This document shows, in pieces, positions 35,501 through 42,113 of a stretch of 64,000 nucleotides of DNA. A model generated the notes under the pieces. It was not told where the DNA came from. It did no database searches and was given only the letters and a program-made list of their open reading frames with translations. Location of the stretch: positions 14,944,001-15,008,000 of the forward strand of contig NC_088316.1 in assembly GCF_910592395.1 (NCBI RefSeq). The letters run 5' to 3'. Position numbers and translations under genes: made by a program. Position 1 is the first letter of the stretch, and each line of letters starts with the position of its first letter. Source of the stretch: Lineus longissimus (Eukaryota; Nemertea; Pilidiophora; Heteronemertea; Lineidae).

Positions 35501-37941
35501 ATCCCTCCACAAGGGCAGACTACATCCGGTGGCACTGAAGTATGGAAGAAAGACAGAAGACGACCAATTTGCGAAAAGGATCATCATCATCATCATCATG
35601 GTAACAGCTGAGGATGAATCATGTTGCTGTGTGTAGAATTGATGGTCCAATATAGGTTAGGTTATCTGTTTGCGCACACATTGCAAGGGTGGAGCTTGCT
35701 TGAAGTAGATTGCGCCAGTCTACCGTAATTCACTGTTACACATCCAGAAGCTAATATCCTTAGGCTTTGAGTCCTTAGTTTAGTAGAGTTTGACGAGTAA
35801 TGTAATATATACGAACAACGCAGCAACAACTCAGCTGAGCGCCAGGCCCTTGGGCCTCTTGTCTTATGTTGGTGACAGGTGATAACCGAGGAAATAAGCT
35901 CACTTGTCACCTTATTCCAAGGATGATGAAGTTTGTTTATTTATTGGACGTTATCATGTCAGTAGTTTCTACTTCTTCTTATCTAACAAATTTCCTTAGG
36001 TGTTGGGCCATGTCTAATTACAGGGATAACAGTATCTACTGGGGAGGGGGCGATATGCTCTGGAGAGGGGGGCAGCACACTACTCTCCGTCCCCAATCTG
36101 CATGAAAACAATGTTTTTCATGGACATCTGAGGGTAGTAGGCCCCTGCCAAATGCTTTATACAGCCCTGACTGCAGTGTGATCTACTCGAAGTGACCCAA
36201 ATGTTAGCCTTGTTCATCCCTGTAGTTGGACTACCTGGTGGAGTCCTCTGGTTCAAAGTGTAGATGCCACGTTGAATAACCCCAAATGTTTTTCATAACC
36301 TGCGTGGACATTGCTAACTTGATCTTGGTGATGGTTCTGTTTGCATTTTGCATGTTTTTCTGAGCATATGTGACTAGCTCTGGCTGAAGGGTTCACATGT
36401 GCAAAAAGTTGGCGTGCATGATTCCTCACTCTAATATCTTAAATAATGTTCAAGGTGTTAAATAAAGCGTTGTCATATTAGAATGATCAATACTTTTTGT
36501 AGCACCCGATAAAAATCATGCCATCATGAACTAGAAGCTTTAGGAATAGGTTTTTCTTTAAAAGAATGGCTCCAAGTTTGGAATTTAACTGAAATTGCAT
36601 TGGAAACTGTAGACAATGTTGCCTAACTGATCCCCCTCTCCCATTCCAGCTGGCGTTACTTCCATACAGGGACCTACCTCAGGAAATCGAGAGCTTGAAA
36701 GCAGTGTTAGACATGAAGAACCAGGAGATCCATGACTTGAGGGCAATTAAGATAGACTATGAAAAACAGGTGAGATAAGGCAGTTTTCTATTTCTGCAGG
36801 AGTTTGGGTGAATGAATGAAAGAGTTTCTACATCTGGATTGTATTAAGAGTCATAGTGCATATCTCCATGATTCACACCTGAAAGAATTGGTTTGTCTGT
36901 CAGAGGACATGCTTAAGTACCAGCGGTGAACCTCAGTCCTCCTTCGCAGGATGGACATGCACACAGCGCCAATAGATCAGAACGGTGAGAGGTAGTTTTT
37001 AATGTGATATGATGAGTAGGTTTCGTATGCGGAGAATCTCTCTCACACACTTGCATTAATCTAATGGTCAGAGCTGTGCATAACACCCCTTGAGGCTAAT
37101 CTGCTTTTGTCTGTTTTCAGCTTGAGGACCTTCCTCCTGCCAGGGATCGTATCAAGACGTTGGAACAGAAGATTGAGAATCTAGAAGCCATAATAAACAT
37201 TAAATCAGATTACGAAAAGTAAGTCAGCTATATCCCTTCCTAGGTTCAGATATCTACGTAAAAAGCCTTTTCTTCAAATGCCCATCATCGACTTAGTTGT
37301 GTCAGCAACCTGCTTTTAAGTTGTAAGCATTCACCAAATGGGCCATTTTGGAAAAACAAGAAGAGTTTGAAAAAGCTTTATTTCGCCCATCTTTCCCAAG
37401 ATGGCAGCACAGTGAAATGGCACTCTGTAAAGTCATATCTGAACAGATTTGCCATAGCAGTTGACAACAAAGGTTGCCTTTGATTGACTGACTGACTGGC
37501 TCTTGAAAAGCTGAAAAGATCGTGTAAACATCAACCTTTTTCTCCTGCAGACAATTGGCCGAGAAACACCATGTGTTAATGCGACGATACGATCGGGAAT
37601 CCAAAGCCAACAAGCGATTATCGATGGACAACGAAGAATTAATGTGGCGGTTAACGGAGGATGCTCCGGAATGTACCAGTCCGGGCCCGGGCAAAAAAAT
37701 ACCAGTTCCATGTCGCTCGCCGTCAAATCTGAGCGATGTTAGTTCACCAGATGGCGCGGTAAAACGATCTTGGTCGCCGCGGAGTGGTCCATTGTCGCCA
37801 GGGAGTGCTGAAGTTGCGGCCATGATTTCAAAAGTCCCAATGCGACGGTCAAAATCACGGACTAATGAAGCTTTACCGAGTGAGAAACGGACTTCTTCTA
37901 ATAACTGTGACGATGAAACAAAATTTTATCAAACATTATGA
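2371..37941 (+). CDS. MTUS1: MTUS1/MTUS2 (ATIP/TIP150)-like microtubule-associated coiled-coil protein, multi-exon gene
   Basis: This is the extent of a plus-strand gene; exons are listed separately. The family binds microtubules and the plus-end protein EB1, and in vertebrates uses alternative promoters that feed one shared C-terminal coiled coil. The sequence shows this family in three places. The first shared exon has FDAMSIMVQYLTSE, like the vertebrate FEALTVVIQ.L.SE. The exon at 36650 has ESLKAVLDMKNQEIHDL. The last exon has ESKANKRLSMDNEELMWRL followed by a Ser/Pro-rich tail. Shared exons sum to 1619 nt, using one of the two 106-nt exons. Adding the 2371 and 4712 exons gives 832 codons, the 8220 exon 590, and the 14300 exon 1638, all in frame to the TGA at 37939-37941. 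The invertebrate gene could be the single ancestor of MTUS1 and MTUS2, so the symbol is a family label. Confidence 0.88.
2650..2765 (+). repeat. 21-bp coding minisatellite in exon A
   Basis: About five near-identical copies of a 21-bp unit (gcagccaaaactacacctgg plus t) encode GAAKTTP in frame. Three copies are nearly perfect, so copy number may vary between alleles without breaking the frame. Confidence 0.85.
3110..4711 (+). other. Intron A-1
   Basis: The intron runs from gtaagt to ctcttccgcag. No coding exon or clear mobile element is recognised. Loosely repeated segments (for example agccatgg near 3548 and 4266) may be remnants of old repeats. Confidence 0.6.
4712..4852 (+). CDS. MTUS1: MTUS-like exon A2
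   Basis: The exon is 141 nt, phase 1 in and phase 1 out, from ctcttccgcag to AAAG before gtaggc. It encodes 47 residues (EATRRLSLGTTSTSRPGSAQ and onward to KRTTTTK), continuing the basic Ser/Thr-rich character of exon A. RRLSL is a candidate basophilic-kinase site. Because its phase equals that of the first shared exon, it can be included or skipped without changing frame. Confidence 0.75.
4853..8219 (+). other. Intron with Mutator-like MITE
   Basis: Apart from the element at 5142-6182, the stretch is AT-rich with no supported gene. Long C homopolymers at about 5318-5335 and 5558-5572 lie inside the element. Confidence 0.5.
5142..6182. mobile_element. Non-autonomous Mutator-like element (MITE), 1041 bp with 55-bp TIRs
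   Basis: The inverted repeats (5142-5196 and 6128-6182) are 55 bp with one mismatch and begin GGCTTGTGGTATTCGACTCG. Both ends are flanked by the same 9-bp sequence, TGTAATTTC (5133-5141 and 6183-6191). Long TIRs starting with G plus a 9-bp target duplication are the hallmark of Mutator/MULE transposons. No transposase frame is present between the ends, so it would need a transposase in trans. The TIR itself is built of short CGATGACTCGACGACG-like subrepeats. Confidence 0.9.
8220..8373 (+). CDS. MTUS1: Candidate MTUS-like alternative first coding exon C (short, acidic)
   Basis: An ATG at 8220 opens a 51-codon frame (MVIGCKWSEGPMDEDARYTA at the start) that is unusually acidic (DENSDVDVG, LEEDGEEVEVSCGEQQENF) and ends at TTTG before gtaggt, in phase 1. 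That is exactly the phase of exons A2 and B and of the acceptor at 22645. Joined to the shared core it would give about 590 aa, similar in layout to short vertebrate ATIP1-type isoforms with a brief unique N terminus. A second ATG (MDEDARY) lies 11 codons in. The evidence is open frame, composition, donor and phase only, so it could be chance. Confidence 0.42.
8374..13389 (+). other. Intron / upstream region of exon B
   Basis: No supported coding exon is seen. It contains one hairpin MITE (12044-12242) and AT-rich unique sequence. A dispersed-repeat-like segment lies around 11675-11850, with catggatacagggg near its start and an inverted-looking gatccgtccctggc near its end. Confidence 0.5.
12044..12242. 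mobile_element. Short hairpin MITE with TGGGTGACTTC ends
   Basis: The two ends are inverted copies over about 45 bp: TGGGTGACTTCAAAGTTGGT at the left, and the complement at the right with few mismatches, including the GTGTTAGTGTTAA stretch. The 199-bp unit has no coding capacity. The right flank (AATGTGTTGG) matches the right flank of the hairpin element at 26744-26864, so the two may belong to one family and the true right end may lie a few bases further out. Confidence 0.7.
13390..13398 (+). promoter_or_regulatory. Candidate TATA box for the exon B transcript
   Basis: TATATAAAA lies about 0.9 kb upstream of the exon B start codon and would place initiation near 13420. A TATAAAAA at 13983-13990 is a second candidate, about 310 bp upstream of the ATG. 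The intervening sequence would be 5' UTR. This is motif-level evidence. Confidence 0.35.
13983..13990 (+). promoter_or_regulatory. Second candidate TATA box for the exon B transcript
   Basis: TATAAAAA within tctataaaaagtcc lies 310 bp upstream of the exon B ATG and would start transcription near 14015. It competes with the site at 13390; the sequence does not decide between them. Confidence 0.3.
14300..17597 (+). CDS. MTUS1: MTUS-like alternative first coding exon B (large, 1,099 codons)
   Basis: The ATG at 14300 (MVKFWEKIRRTPSNRD) is the first Met after an in-frame TAA near 14200; the frame then stays open for 3.3 kb and ends in phase 1 at GATTTAG before gtgaga. In order: Ser/Tyr/Gly repeats (YPGSQ/YSGSQ, residues about 60-95); a long uninterrupted E/K/R-rich stretch (about 262-366) that should form a single alpha helix or MAP7-like basic helix; Ser/Pro-rich linkers; an SRIP motif flanked by Lys (residues 731-734), matching the EB1-binding SxIP consensus; and three acidic repeats of the form FIDTDSSIEEPSPK (about 940-1017). 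Vertebrate MTUS1 long isoforms likewise have one giant disordered 5' exon, so this is the probable ATIP3 counterpart. Spliced to 22645 it gives 1,638 aa. Confidence 0.85.
15085..15395 (+). other. E/K/R-rich helix-coding segment within exon B
   Basis: About 100 residues composed almost wholly of E, K, R and Q with regular acidic/basic alternation (for example EEVRRREKEEKEMKKRERE). This is typical of single stable alpha helices and of basic microtubule-binding helices. It is purine-rich on the plus strand, which also creates a long artefactual open frame on the minus strand. Confidence 0.7.
17598..22644 (+). other. Intron between exon B and the shared core
   Basis: The sequence is mostly unique and AT-rich. 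Two good acceptors (before 18909 and 21921) open short phase-1 frames that end in stops; see findings. An unidentified minus-strand frame lies at 20720-21000. A 16-bp sequence (tgtgctgcactatcat) is tandemly doubled near 21161-21192. Confidence 0.5.
20720..21001 (-). pseudogene. Unidentified minus-strand coding-like remnant
   Basis: About 93 codons are open on the minus strand (RSVDGSWTLATLAKAVDLVV near the start, KRKRGRLKTFVSHYLAEQQA at the end, then TGA). Composition is protein-like, with Trp residues spaced through it and a basic C-terminal patch. There is no recognised family, no ATG (the frame can only start at GTG or be an internal exon) and no clear splice sites. It could be a transposon gene remnant or chance. 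Confidence 0.22.
22645..22874 (+). CDS. MTUS1: MTUS-like shared exon 1
   Basis: 230 nt, phase 1 in (after cttgcag) and phase 0 out (GAG before gttagt). It encodes DQKAPRKSSVSQIKG followed by a helical segment with EISRLEALCEARTKELNYAK and FDAMSIMVQYLTSE. The last part corresponds to the start of the conserved MTUS1 C-terminal coiled coil. All alternative 5' exons converge here. Confidence 0.85.
22875..24651 (+). other. Intron, shared exon 1 to 2
   Basis: No gene or clear mobile element is recognised. AT-rich with short direct repeats. Confidence 0.5.
24652..24733 (+). CDS. MTUS1: MTUS-like shared exon 2
   Basis: 82 nt, phase 0 in and phase 1 out, between tctattttcag and gtgagg. It encodes LDAFSMPEIRLRMNEMQERM and onward to a TTDI end, a helical segment that continues the coiled coil. 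Confidence 0.78.
25817..25975 (+). CDS. MTUS1: MTUS-like shared exon 3
   Basis: 159 nt, phase 1 in (after gttttcag) and phase 1 out (before gtaagt). It encodes DDLKVEKANLETMTHDLIQS and then a strongly charged heptad-like helix ending EEHIQR. The phase symmetry means it could be skipped in frame. Confidence 0.82.
26245..26300 (+). CDS. MTUS1: MTUS-like shared exon 4
   Basis: 56 nt, phase 1 in and phase 0 out, between ctctttttcag and gtaagt. It encodes LHDQHSEEVKTLKSYHEKH, part of the coiled coil. Confidence 0.78.
26744..26864. mobile_element. 121-bp hairpin MITE with TGGGTGATATG ends
   Basis: The left arm TGGGTGATATGAATAAAGAC and following bases to about 35 bp recur inverted at the right, differing by one extra A; the loop is about 50 bp. 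There is no coding capacity. It lies 156 bp upstream of the exon at 27021 and shares its outer motif and right flank with the element at 12044. Confidence 0.75.
27021..27126 (+). CDS. MTUS1: MTUS-like exon 5a (mutually exclusive candidate)
   Basis: 106 nt, phase 0 in (after ccccttttgcag) and phase 1 out (CTCGAGG before gtatgt), coding 35 residues starting FSSLKTEHEAYMQELEQ. The next exon (27401) also requires phase 0 in; joining 27126 to 27401 would give an immediate stop (frame ATC TGA). The two exons are the same length and align without gaps at S..KTE.E....QEL, a central L and R, and HL at the end. Confidence 0.78.
27401..27506 (+). CDS. MTUS1: MTUS-like exon 5b (mutually exclusive candidate)
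   Basis: 106 nt, phase 0 in (after ttgattccag) and phase 1 out (CTGACGG before gtgggt), coding 35 residues starting LSEIKTENESASQELLKRQR. It is homologous to exon 5a only 274 nt upstream. Either one joins exon 4 (phase 0) and exon 6 (phase 1) correctly, and both together do not. Confidence 0.78.
27507..30278 (+). other. Intron 5b-6
   Basis: No gene or clear mobile element is recognised in about 2.8 kb. A weak acceptor before 29970 opens a short phase-1 frame that is discussed under rejected items. Confidence 0.5.
30279..30352 (+). CDS. MTUS1: MTUS-like shared exon 6
   Basis: 74 nt, phase 1 in and phase 0 out, between gatttcag and gtaagg. It encodes ELQKQHEAKLYEITHRFEDI followed by KVTLS, coiled coil. 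Confidence 0.82.
30691..30789 (+). CDS. MTUS1: MTUS-like shared exon 7
   Basis: 99 nt, phase 0 in and out, between cgatttcag and gtacga. It encodes DKVYTLKAECDELRSRSAMY and then EQALQRDTDIKVQ, resembling the LK.E...L segment of the vertebrate coiled coil. It could be skipped in frame. Confidence 0.82.
31164..31297. mobile_element. 134-bp Tc1/mariner-type MITE
   Basis: The ends CAGAGTGTAACAAAACAACA and (complement of the right end) CTGAGTGTAACAAAAAAACT are about 21-bp inverted repeats, flanked on both sides by TA (31162-31163 and 31298-31299). A TA target duplication and short TIRs fit a Tc1/mariner derivative. No coding content. Confidence 0.72.
31593..31646 (+). CDS. MTUS1: MTUS-like shared exon 8
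   Basis: 54 nt, phase 0 in and out, between gatttgcag and gtaagc. It encodes PDETVHDRLQKMIDEKAR and could be a cassette exon. Confidence 0.75.
32233..32382 (+). CDS. MTUS1: MTUS-like exon 9 with an EB1-binding-type motif
   Basis: 150 nt, phase 0 in and out, between gtatctttcag and gtgact. Unlike its coiled-coil neighbours it is disordered and basic: PHARASVDTSRPRSGRTPIP, then KESLDERY and FIGRRKSYALGESDMPK. TPIP at 32281-32292, next to Arg and Lys, fits the [ST]-x-I-P EB1-binding consensus. Phase symmetry and a non-consensus donor suggest regulated inclusion; unspliced read-through runs into the repeat at 32464 and stops at 32498. Confidence 0.72.
32516..32561 (+). repeat. (TCTG)n microsatellite
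   Basis: About eleven uninterrupted tetranucleotide units lie just inside the left end of the hairpin-bounded repeat. Likely polymorphic in length. Confidence 0.95.
32961..33745 (+). CDS. Small two-exon open reading frame (60 aa), unidentified
   Basis: Exon 1 (32961-32996) encodes MLWNRSHSVNSE and ends in phase 0 before gtaagt. Exon 2 (33599-33745) follows ttttgcag and encodes 48 residues, from DRNDLQLHLNIFGDHI to SAIIRRARQF, then TAG. AATAAA follows at 33790-33795. Upstream sequence is CpG-rich with CACGTG-, CGTCACGTC- and TGCGCA-like sites. No family is recognised. It could be a host gene nested in the MTUS intron, a gene captured by the surrounding repeat, or chance; donor, acceptor, phase and poly(A) signal all agreeing argues against chance. 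Confidence 0.4.
33790..33795 (+). promoter_or_regulatory. Poly(A) signal AATAAA of the small two-exon frame
   Basis: AATAAA lies 45 nt after the TAG at 33743-33745, a normal distance for a short 3' UTR. Confidence 0.4.
33957..34028 (+). repeat. 11-bp subterminal tandem repeat (accaacatttt)
   Basis: About six perfect copies of the 11-bp unit lie next to the left terminal repeat of the Harbinger derivative. Inverted, looser copies lie near the right end. Such arrays often are transposase-binding sites; that role is inferred. Confidence 0.85.
34174..34302 (+). pseudogene. Truncated Harbinger transposase N-terminal fragment
   Basis: 42 codons (MDDSKERR.. to GPGPGSK, then TGA) with the alanine/leucine helix and Arg/Lys cluster seen at the start of PIF/Harbinger nucleases. 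It ends about 30 bp before the inner element. No DDE residues remain, so it is a remnant. Confidence 0.45.
34336..34932. mobile_element. Second Harbinger-like element nested inside the first
   Basis: The ends GGCCGCGTATCCATAGG and (complement of the right end) GGCTGCGTATCCATAGG are 17-bp inverted repeats with one mismatch, flanked by TAA on both sides (34333-34335 and 34933-34935). The element is 597 bp. It contains a minus-strand fragment of a MADF-like domain, the accessory DNA-binding protein of PIF/Harbinger transposons. Its position inside the outer element means it inserted later. Confidence 0.8.
34627..34752 (-). pseudogene. MADF-domain (Harbinger accessory protein) fragment
   Basis: The minus-strand ATG at 34752 opens MSILLRGNNTEAISEAKLIQ and then EVHQRELLWDPETDDYHNK, matching the start of a MADF domain (LI..V..R..LWD....DY). 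The rest of the domain is absent; after HEP the frame runs into unrelated sequence, by deletion or at a lost splice site. Confidence 0.55.
36650..36769 (+). CDS. MTUS1: MTUS-like shared exon 10 (family signature)
   Basis: 120 nt, phase 0 in and out, between cccattccag and gtgaga. It encodes LALLPYRDLPQEIESLKAVL and then DMKNQEIHDLRAIKIDYEKQ. The block QE.ESLKAVL..KN is a close match to the vertebrate MTUS1 C-terminal coiled coil (ELESLKAVLEIKN). Confidence 0.9.
37121..37218 (+). CDS. MTUS1: MTUS-like shared exon 11
   Basis: 98 nt, phase 0 in and phase 2 out, between ctgttttcag and gtaagt. It encodes LEDLPPARDRIKTLEQKIEN and then LEAIINIKSDYEK. It resembles exon 10 (LP....I..L.......I...YEK), suggesting an ancient internal repeat of the coiled coil. 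Confidence 0.85.
37551..37941 (+). CDS. MTUS1: MTUS-like last shared exon (C terminus)
   Basis: 391 nt, phase 2 in after ttctcctgcag, ending TGA at 37939-37941. It encodes QLAEKHHVLMRRYDRESKAN, KRLSMDNEELMWRLTED and then a Ser/Pro-rich tail with SPSNLSDVSSP and SPRSGPLSPGS. KRLSM.NEEL.W.L is the strongest MTUS1/MTUS2 signature in the window, and the vertebrate proteins also end with a Ser/Pro-rich tail. The last residues (ETKFYQTL) end in a form that could bind PDZ domains, although this is weak. Confidence 0.92.
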
Positions 37942-40497
37942 TGAGAATGTTGCGTTTGAGATTGGATATCAACAGTTTGAAATACTCAAGGTCGTTTGGA
38001 CCAGTGCCCTTCAACTCAAGGTCGCTTGGACTTACTCAAGGTCAAGGTCATGGACCTGTCGTTGCTTTGGTAATCGCCTGGTATTGGAAGGAGTGATATT
38101 AAAAGTCGTGGCTAGGATAAAGTTCAATGTGGATATTGATATCTCTCATTGCGGTGCTAGTCAGAAATGCATTGTAGGACTCTGTCTGTGATGATTGAAG
38201 CCGGTGGTCGAACACTCTCACCTGGTTGAAAACCTGTTAGGACTTGGGGTTCTGCATTGTACCGGTATCTGAATTCCAGATTTCATCTATGATAGAGCAA
38301 TAGAGTTGGTTTCAACTTGGGTCATAGTAGTTGGTCATAGAATGATGACCAGGGCCATATCTTTTACTGCCAATTCTGGTACTAGAGTAAAATAACTGCC
38401 AATCAGAATTATCACTGCTGGGAGTGCACCTGTGTGTATGAGCCTGTACCAGTCTCACAAGAAAGTAATTGTGTATGCAATGAAATGGATGTCAAGCTTT
38501 GGAGAGTTTACGTTTGGTTGGTTTTTCAAGTTGTGTACTGAGAGAGCATGTGCAACGATATGCACAGAAATGTACAGATCATTCATGTGTGGAATGAACT
38601 CGGTGCCAATCTATCTGGAACCATAATACACAGTACATAGCACATGTTGCAGTGCTAGTGTTATTGGTCCAGGTAGGGTGGTACTGGATACTGTGACCAT
38701 TATAATTCTCAAGCAAATGGGTATATGTACGTCAATGGTCATGGTGTTATTGTCATATCATTGCCAGATAGATGTGTGCGCTTTTCAAACCAGCAATTTC
38801 GGTTGCTGTGACCTGTGACGTGCAATCAACAGCCAATTTCAAATCACTATTGTCATGTTGTCATGGCAATGTCCCAGGTCCTGGCAGCAGGGATTGCGAA
38901 TTTATCAGCGCTGTTGACTCTGGCCCACTCATTGTATCATATCATTGAACTGGATGCAGGACAAGCCTGCTTCAACATTGGGAACAGACGCCTGCAAAAA
39001 ATCATTGATGTATTTACTATGAATTTGTGTTTCTCCTGCCTTCTTTCTGCCCTGTGTAGGCCACGATCATTCTGTATGATTATAGGCAGCAAGACCAGCA
39101 CAATACAGCGCGTCTCATAATGAATGCCAGAAAAAACTAATACCATCTGTGTAGATCTTCTTCTCGGATTACATGCATCATATCTTGCCAAGTTTATGTC
39201 AAAGTTTCCGAATTCTCCTGAAAATAGTTTCAATTACTCAAAGTGGTCTTAAAGAATATGTCATAGACAAAATAAATACCTAGGATTTGTTCTTGGTGGC
39301 ATTGATTCTGGGACACACTGTCAAGTCCATCTCACTCATAGATGACATGTACATTTATACAGTTTACAGCGCACCAATGTGTATATAGGTTCAATCAACG
39401 TTGGCCGACTTGGAGTGTCAAAATATAAGCCGCTTTTAAATGGTTGCCATGCTGATTTGAATTCGATGTAAGTCCACATTTTATGAAGACTTGTTTAGTC
39501 AATCTGACCTGCATGCTGTTTGTGCACTTTGATATAAATGTTAACGTCACAGTGTCTGGTGTCCGTCGCAAGTTAAAAAATTGTTAACTAAATTTGGGTT
39601 TTGGTTATCTAAGACCATAATCTTAGTGGTTATGAGTGAGTTTTTTAGGAAAAATTCAGACCAGCATACATGTAGTTCGGTTTTACTAGCTTTGCTTCTC
39701 CATGTCCATGTGAGGTCAATATCACCCAATATGTCCAGACTTGAGCTAATATTTTGAATTGAATTTTAAAGTTTGGTTAAATGTGGGATTTTTCATAATG
39801 TATATCATTGTACGCCAGAAACTATGCATCTGTGTAAGTGGTTTCACCATCATAGTCGATTTTGGTTGCTATATCATTATAAGAAATTGTACTAATATGC
39901 TGAACTGTTGAGAAAAATCAGGGCTTTTCTTAAATTAAATTTTATATTTTCATTTACTGAGTATTTTAATTGGAAGGCTTTTTGGAGTGCAATTTAGAAT
40001 AATTGTGTAACCTGGACATACATGAAAATTGAAGATATATATATGTATATATATCGAGATCACTTATATGTTGCGTGGCAATGTGGTACGTATATGTGTC
40101 GTTTATACCAGTCAAAATTTCACCATTGGAGTAAAATGATGTCTGAAGTATTATGCTTTTATACTGTTGGGCAGATCAGAATAGGGTCCAGTAAAGAAAT
40201 GTTATGTCTCTGCAAGACAGGTGACTGAGCAGTTCTAGAGGCGCAAAATGTACATTTGGTTATTTTCTTTTAACCAACCAAAAGGGTTAATGAGTTCTAA
40301 ATGAAATGTACTCGCTGCGTTCAGCTTTTGCAGAAATGTCTTGATACCATGATTATGCTTGTTCTGGTCCAAAGCCCTATGCCCAGGAATCTGCATAATA
40401 AAAACCTGTTGTAAACTTATTGTCAACTTATTGCAGTGTGATATAGACAATGCCATCGGTGTGTAATTTCAAGGTCTGGTTGCTTTACTTAAAACTA

Positions 40498-40546
40498 CTG
40501 GGTGTCTCAAAAAAAGTAAATATTTTGTGTTTTTTGGGATACCCTG
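40498..40546. mobile_element. 49-bp mariner-type terminal hairpin
   Basis: CTGGGTGTCTCAAAAAA and the complement CAGGGTATCCCAAAAAA face each other across 15 bp, flanked by TA on both sides (40496-40497 and 40547-40548). It looks like the two ends of a mariner-type element with the interior deleted. Confidence 0.55.
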
Positions 40547-41436
40547 TATATACTTGATTCCTTTTCTTTCTGGGGTTTACCTGATTCGTTCCTGTTTTAC
40601 CTGTTTATTCCATTCTGTTTACCTGTTTATTTTAAAGTTGTCTGTTTACATTGCTTCAGGTATTTCTTTTTATTATTTGAAAAACGTTATTTATTTCTAC
40701 ATTCTTCACTTGTTGTTGGCTTTCCGCAACATTTTAATTTTTCGTTGTCTAAAGTTCTGCTAAATGTTTTAAAGTTTTCACACTTTTTTGAGAGAATACA
40801 CAAAAATTCTTGAATTTTAAACAGTTTTCACTCAATTTGCGCCAGAAAACAGAGAAAAAAAATTGGATTTGATGTAATTTTTCGTTAAATAATCTCACAT
40901 TTGGCTAACTTTCTCAAAAGGCTGTTCACAATTGGCACTTGTTGGGTAGAATTTTGGAAAACGGCCAGTAGTGTGAAACCTTGGGGAGTGGGAAAAATTC
41001 GACTGCTCTCATCTTAAATACATGATTCTTTTGCTAATCCCTGCCCTTGCTTTAGAACCTAAGCTTTAAAGAAAAAATGCATTTATTTCACCTCAGAAGT
41101 GTCAAACCTCAATGTCTTGTCAAAGTGACAAATAATATTGGAAATAACCTTGGTATTCGTCACTTAGGCAAAACATCGACAAAGCGTGTGGTTTACATGT
41201 ATTCATACACGAAAACTTAATATTGTCAAATCTGGTGTGAAATTGACATGCATGGGTCAGAGACATTCCTTTGATGTGGGTACATGTACATTTCTCCATA
41301 GATTGTCACTTGATTGAGGTACATGTACCTAGACTCCATGTATGGGTGTCCCAATTATTTGGGGAGAACCAGACTACTAAACTCATACTAAGTGGCTTTT
41401 TAGACTCAAAAGCTACTTTCAGGAGGTATCCCTGTA

Positions 41437-41630
41437 TCTAAGGTATCCATGTCACAAGGGTGTCCCTATTTAAGGCATTCATGTCACAAGGGTGTCCCTA
41501 TCTAAGGCATTCATGTCACAAGGGTGTCCCTATCTAAGGCATTCATGTCACATGGGTGTCCCTATCTAAGGCATTCATGTCACAAGGGAGCCCCTATCTA
41601 AGGCACCCATGCCTCAAGGGTGTCCCTATG
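41437..41630 (+). repeat. 32-bp tandem repeat, about 6 copies
   Basis: The unit taaggcattcatgtcacaag plus ggtgtccctatc repeats at exactly 32-bp spacing (41439, 41471, 41503, 41535, 41567, 41599). The first and last copies are more diverged. Confidence 0.92.
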
Positions 41631-42044
41631 TCAAGGGTATGTCTCTGCTTTTTTTTGTGGTGAGTTGTAAGATAAGAGACCAAAAGGTCTTACATTTCAG
41701 TGCAATCGATTGTAAATAGTTGAAATAAAAGCATATTTATTGTTCATGTGCTTCCTTCACATGTAAATCTATGTATTGTAGTTGTATTACAGTATCAGCA
41801 CAACCTGTCCTAACTTTACTAAAGCTGGTAGCACACAGAGGAAGATGTCTTAGAGATCCTATAGCAGAGGTATCTTAAATACTTATAAACATCGAACATT
41901 TTGCTTTGTGGCAATGCATCATCTGAAGCCAAGGCAGCACAATGCCACTAACTATAAATGCCAGCAACAAAAACCATGTGTAAGGTCTTTAAAAACCTCC
42001 GTGGTACAGTCTCACAGTCACTTTACACCTCTTTGTTCTCACAG

Positions 42045-42113
42045 CTTAAGCTACAGGAAGAGACTACTAAGTCTGGCATGACAGTCAATGCAACTGAATG
42101 CATCATTGCCTGA
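42045..42113 (+). CDS. Possible alternative last exon of the MTUS-like gene
   Basis: A strong pyrimidine tract and acceptor (tacacctctttgttctcacag) open a phase-0 frame of 22 residues, LKLQEETTKSGMTVNATECI then IA and TGA. Exon 10 ends in phase 0, so it could be spliced there in place of exons 11-12. AATAAA at 42812-42817 could end such a transcript. Support is splice signal and phase only. Confidence 0.25.
   Translation, partial: LKLQEETTKSGMTVNATECIIA

Larger units (their letters stand above)
32464..35862. mobile_element. Hairpin-bounded repeat interval, possibly Helitron/Helentron-like
   Basis: The left edge is a perfect hairpin, AGCTCAGCT-GAAA-AGCTGAGCT (32464-32485). The right edge is a GC-rich hairpin, GGCCC-TT-GGGCC (35845-35856), followed by TCTTGT. 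Left end sequence of this type, with a (TCTG)n run, and right ends in ...GGGCCTCTTGT recur in marine invertebrate genomes as far as I recall. A 3' terminal GC hairpin is also typical of rolling-circle elements. Whether both ends belong to one copy is inference; no replicase or helicase frame is present. Confidence 0.4.
32383..36649 (+). other. Intron 9-10, filled by a nested repeat cluster
   Basis: It holds a hairpin-bounded repeat (32464-35862) with a microsatellite, a small two-exon reading frame and two nested Harbinger derivatives. The last 800 bp (35863-36649) show no further feature. Confidence 0.6.
37942..42044 (+). other. 3' UTR / downstream region of the MTUS-like gene
   Basis: AATAAA at 39271-39276 and at 41724-41729 (followed by T/G-rich sequence) are candidate poly(A) signals. 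The stretch also holds a 49-bp mariner-type hairpin (40498-40546) and a 32-bp tandem repeat (41437-41630). No other gene is recognised. Confidence 0.45.
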
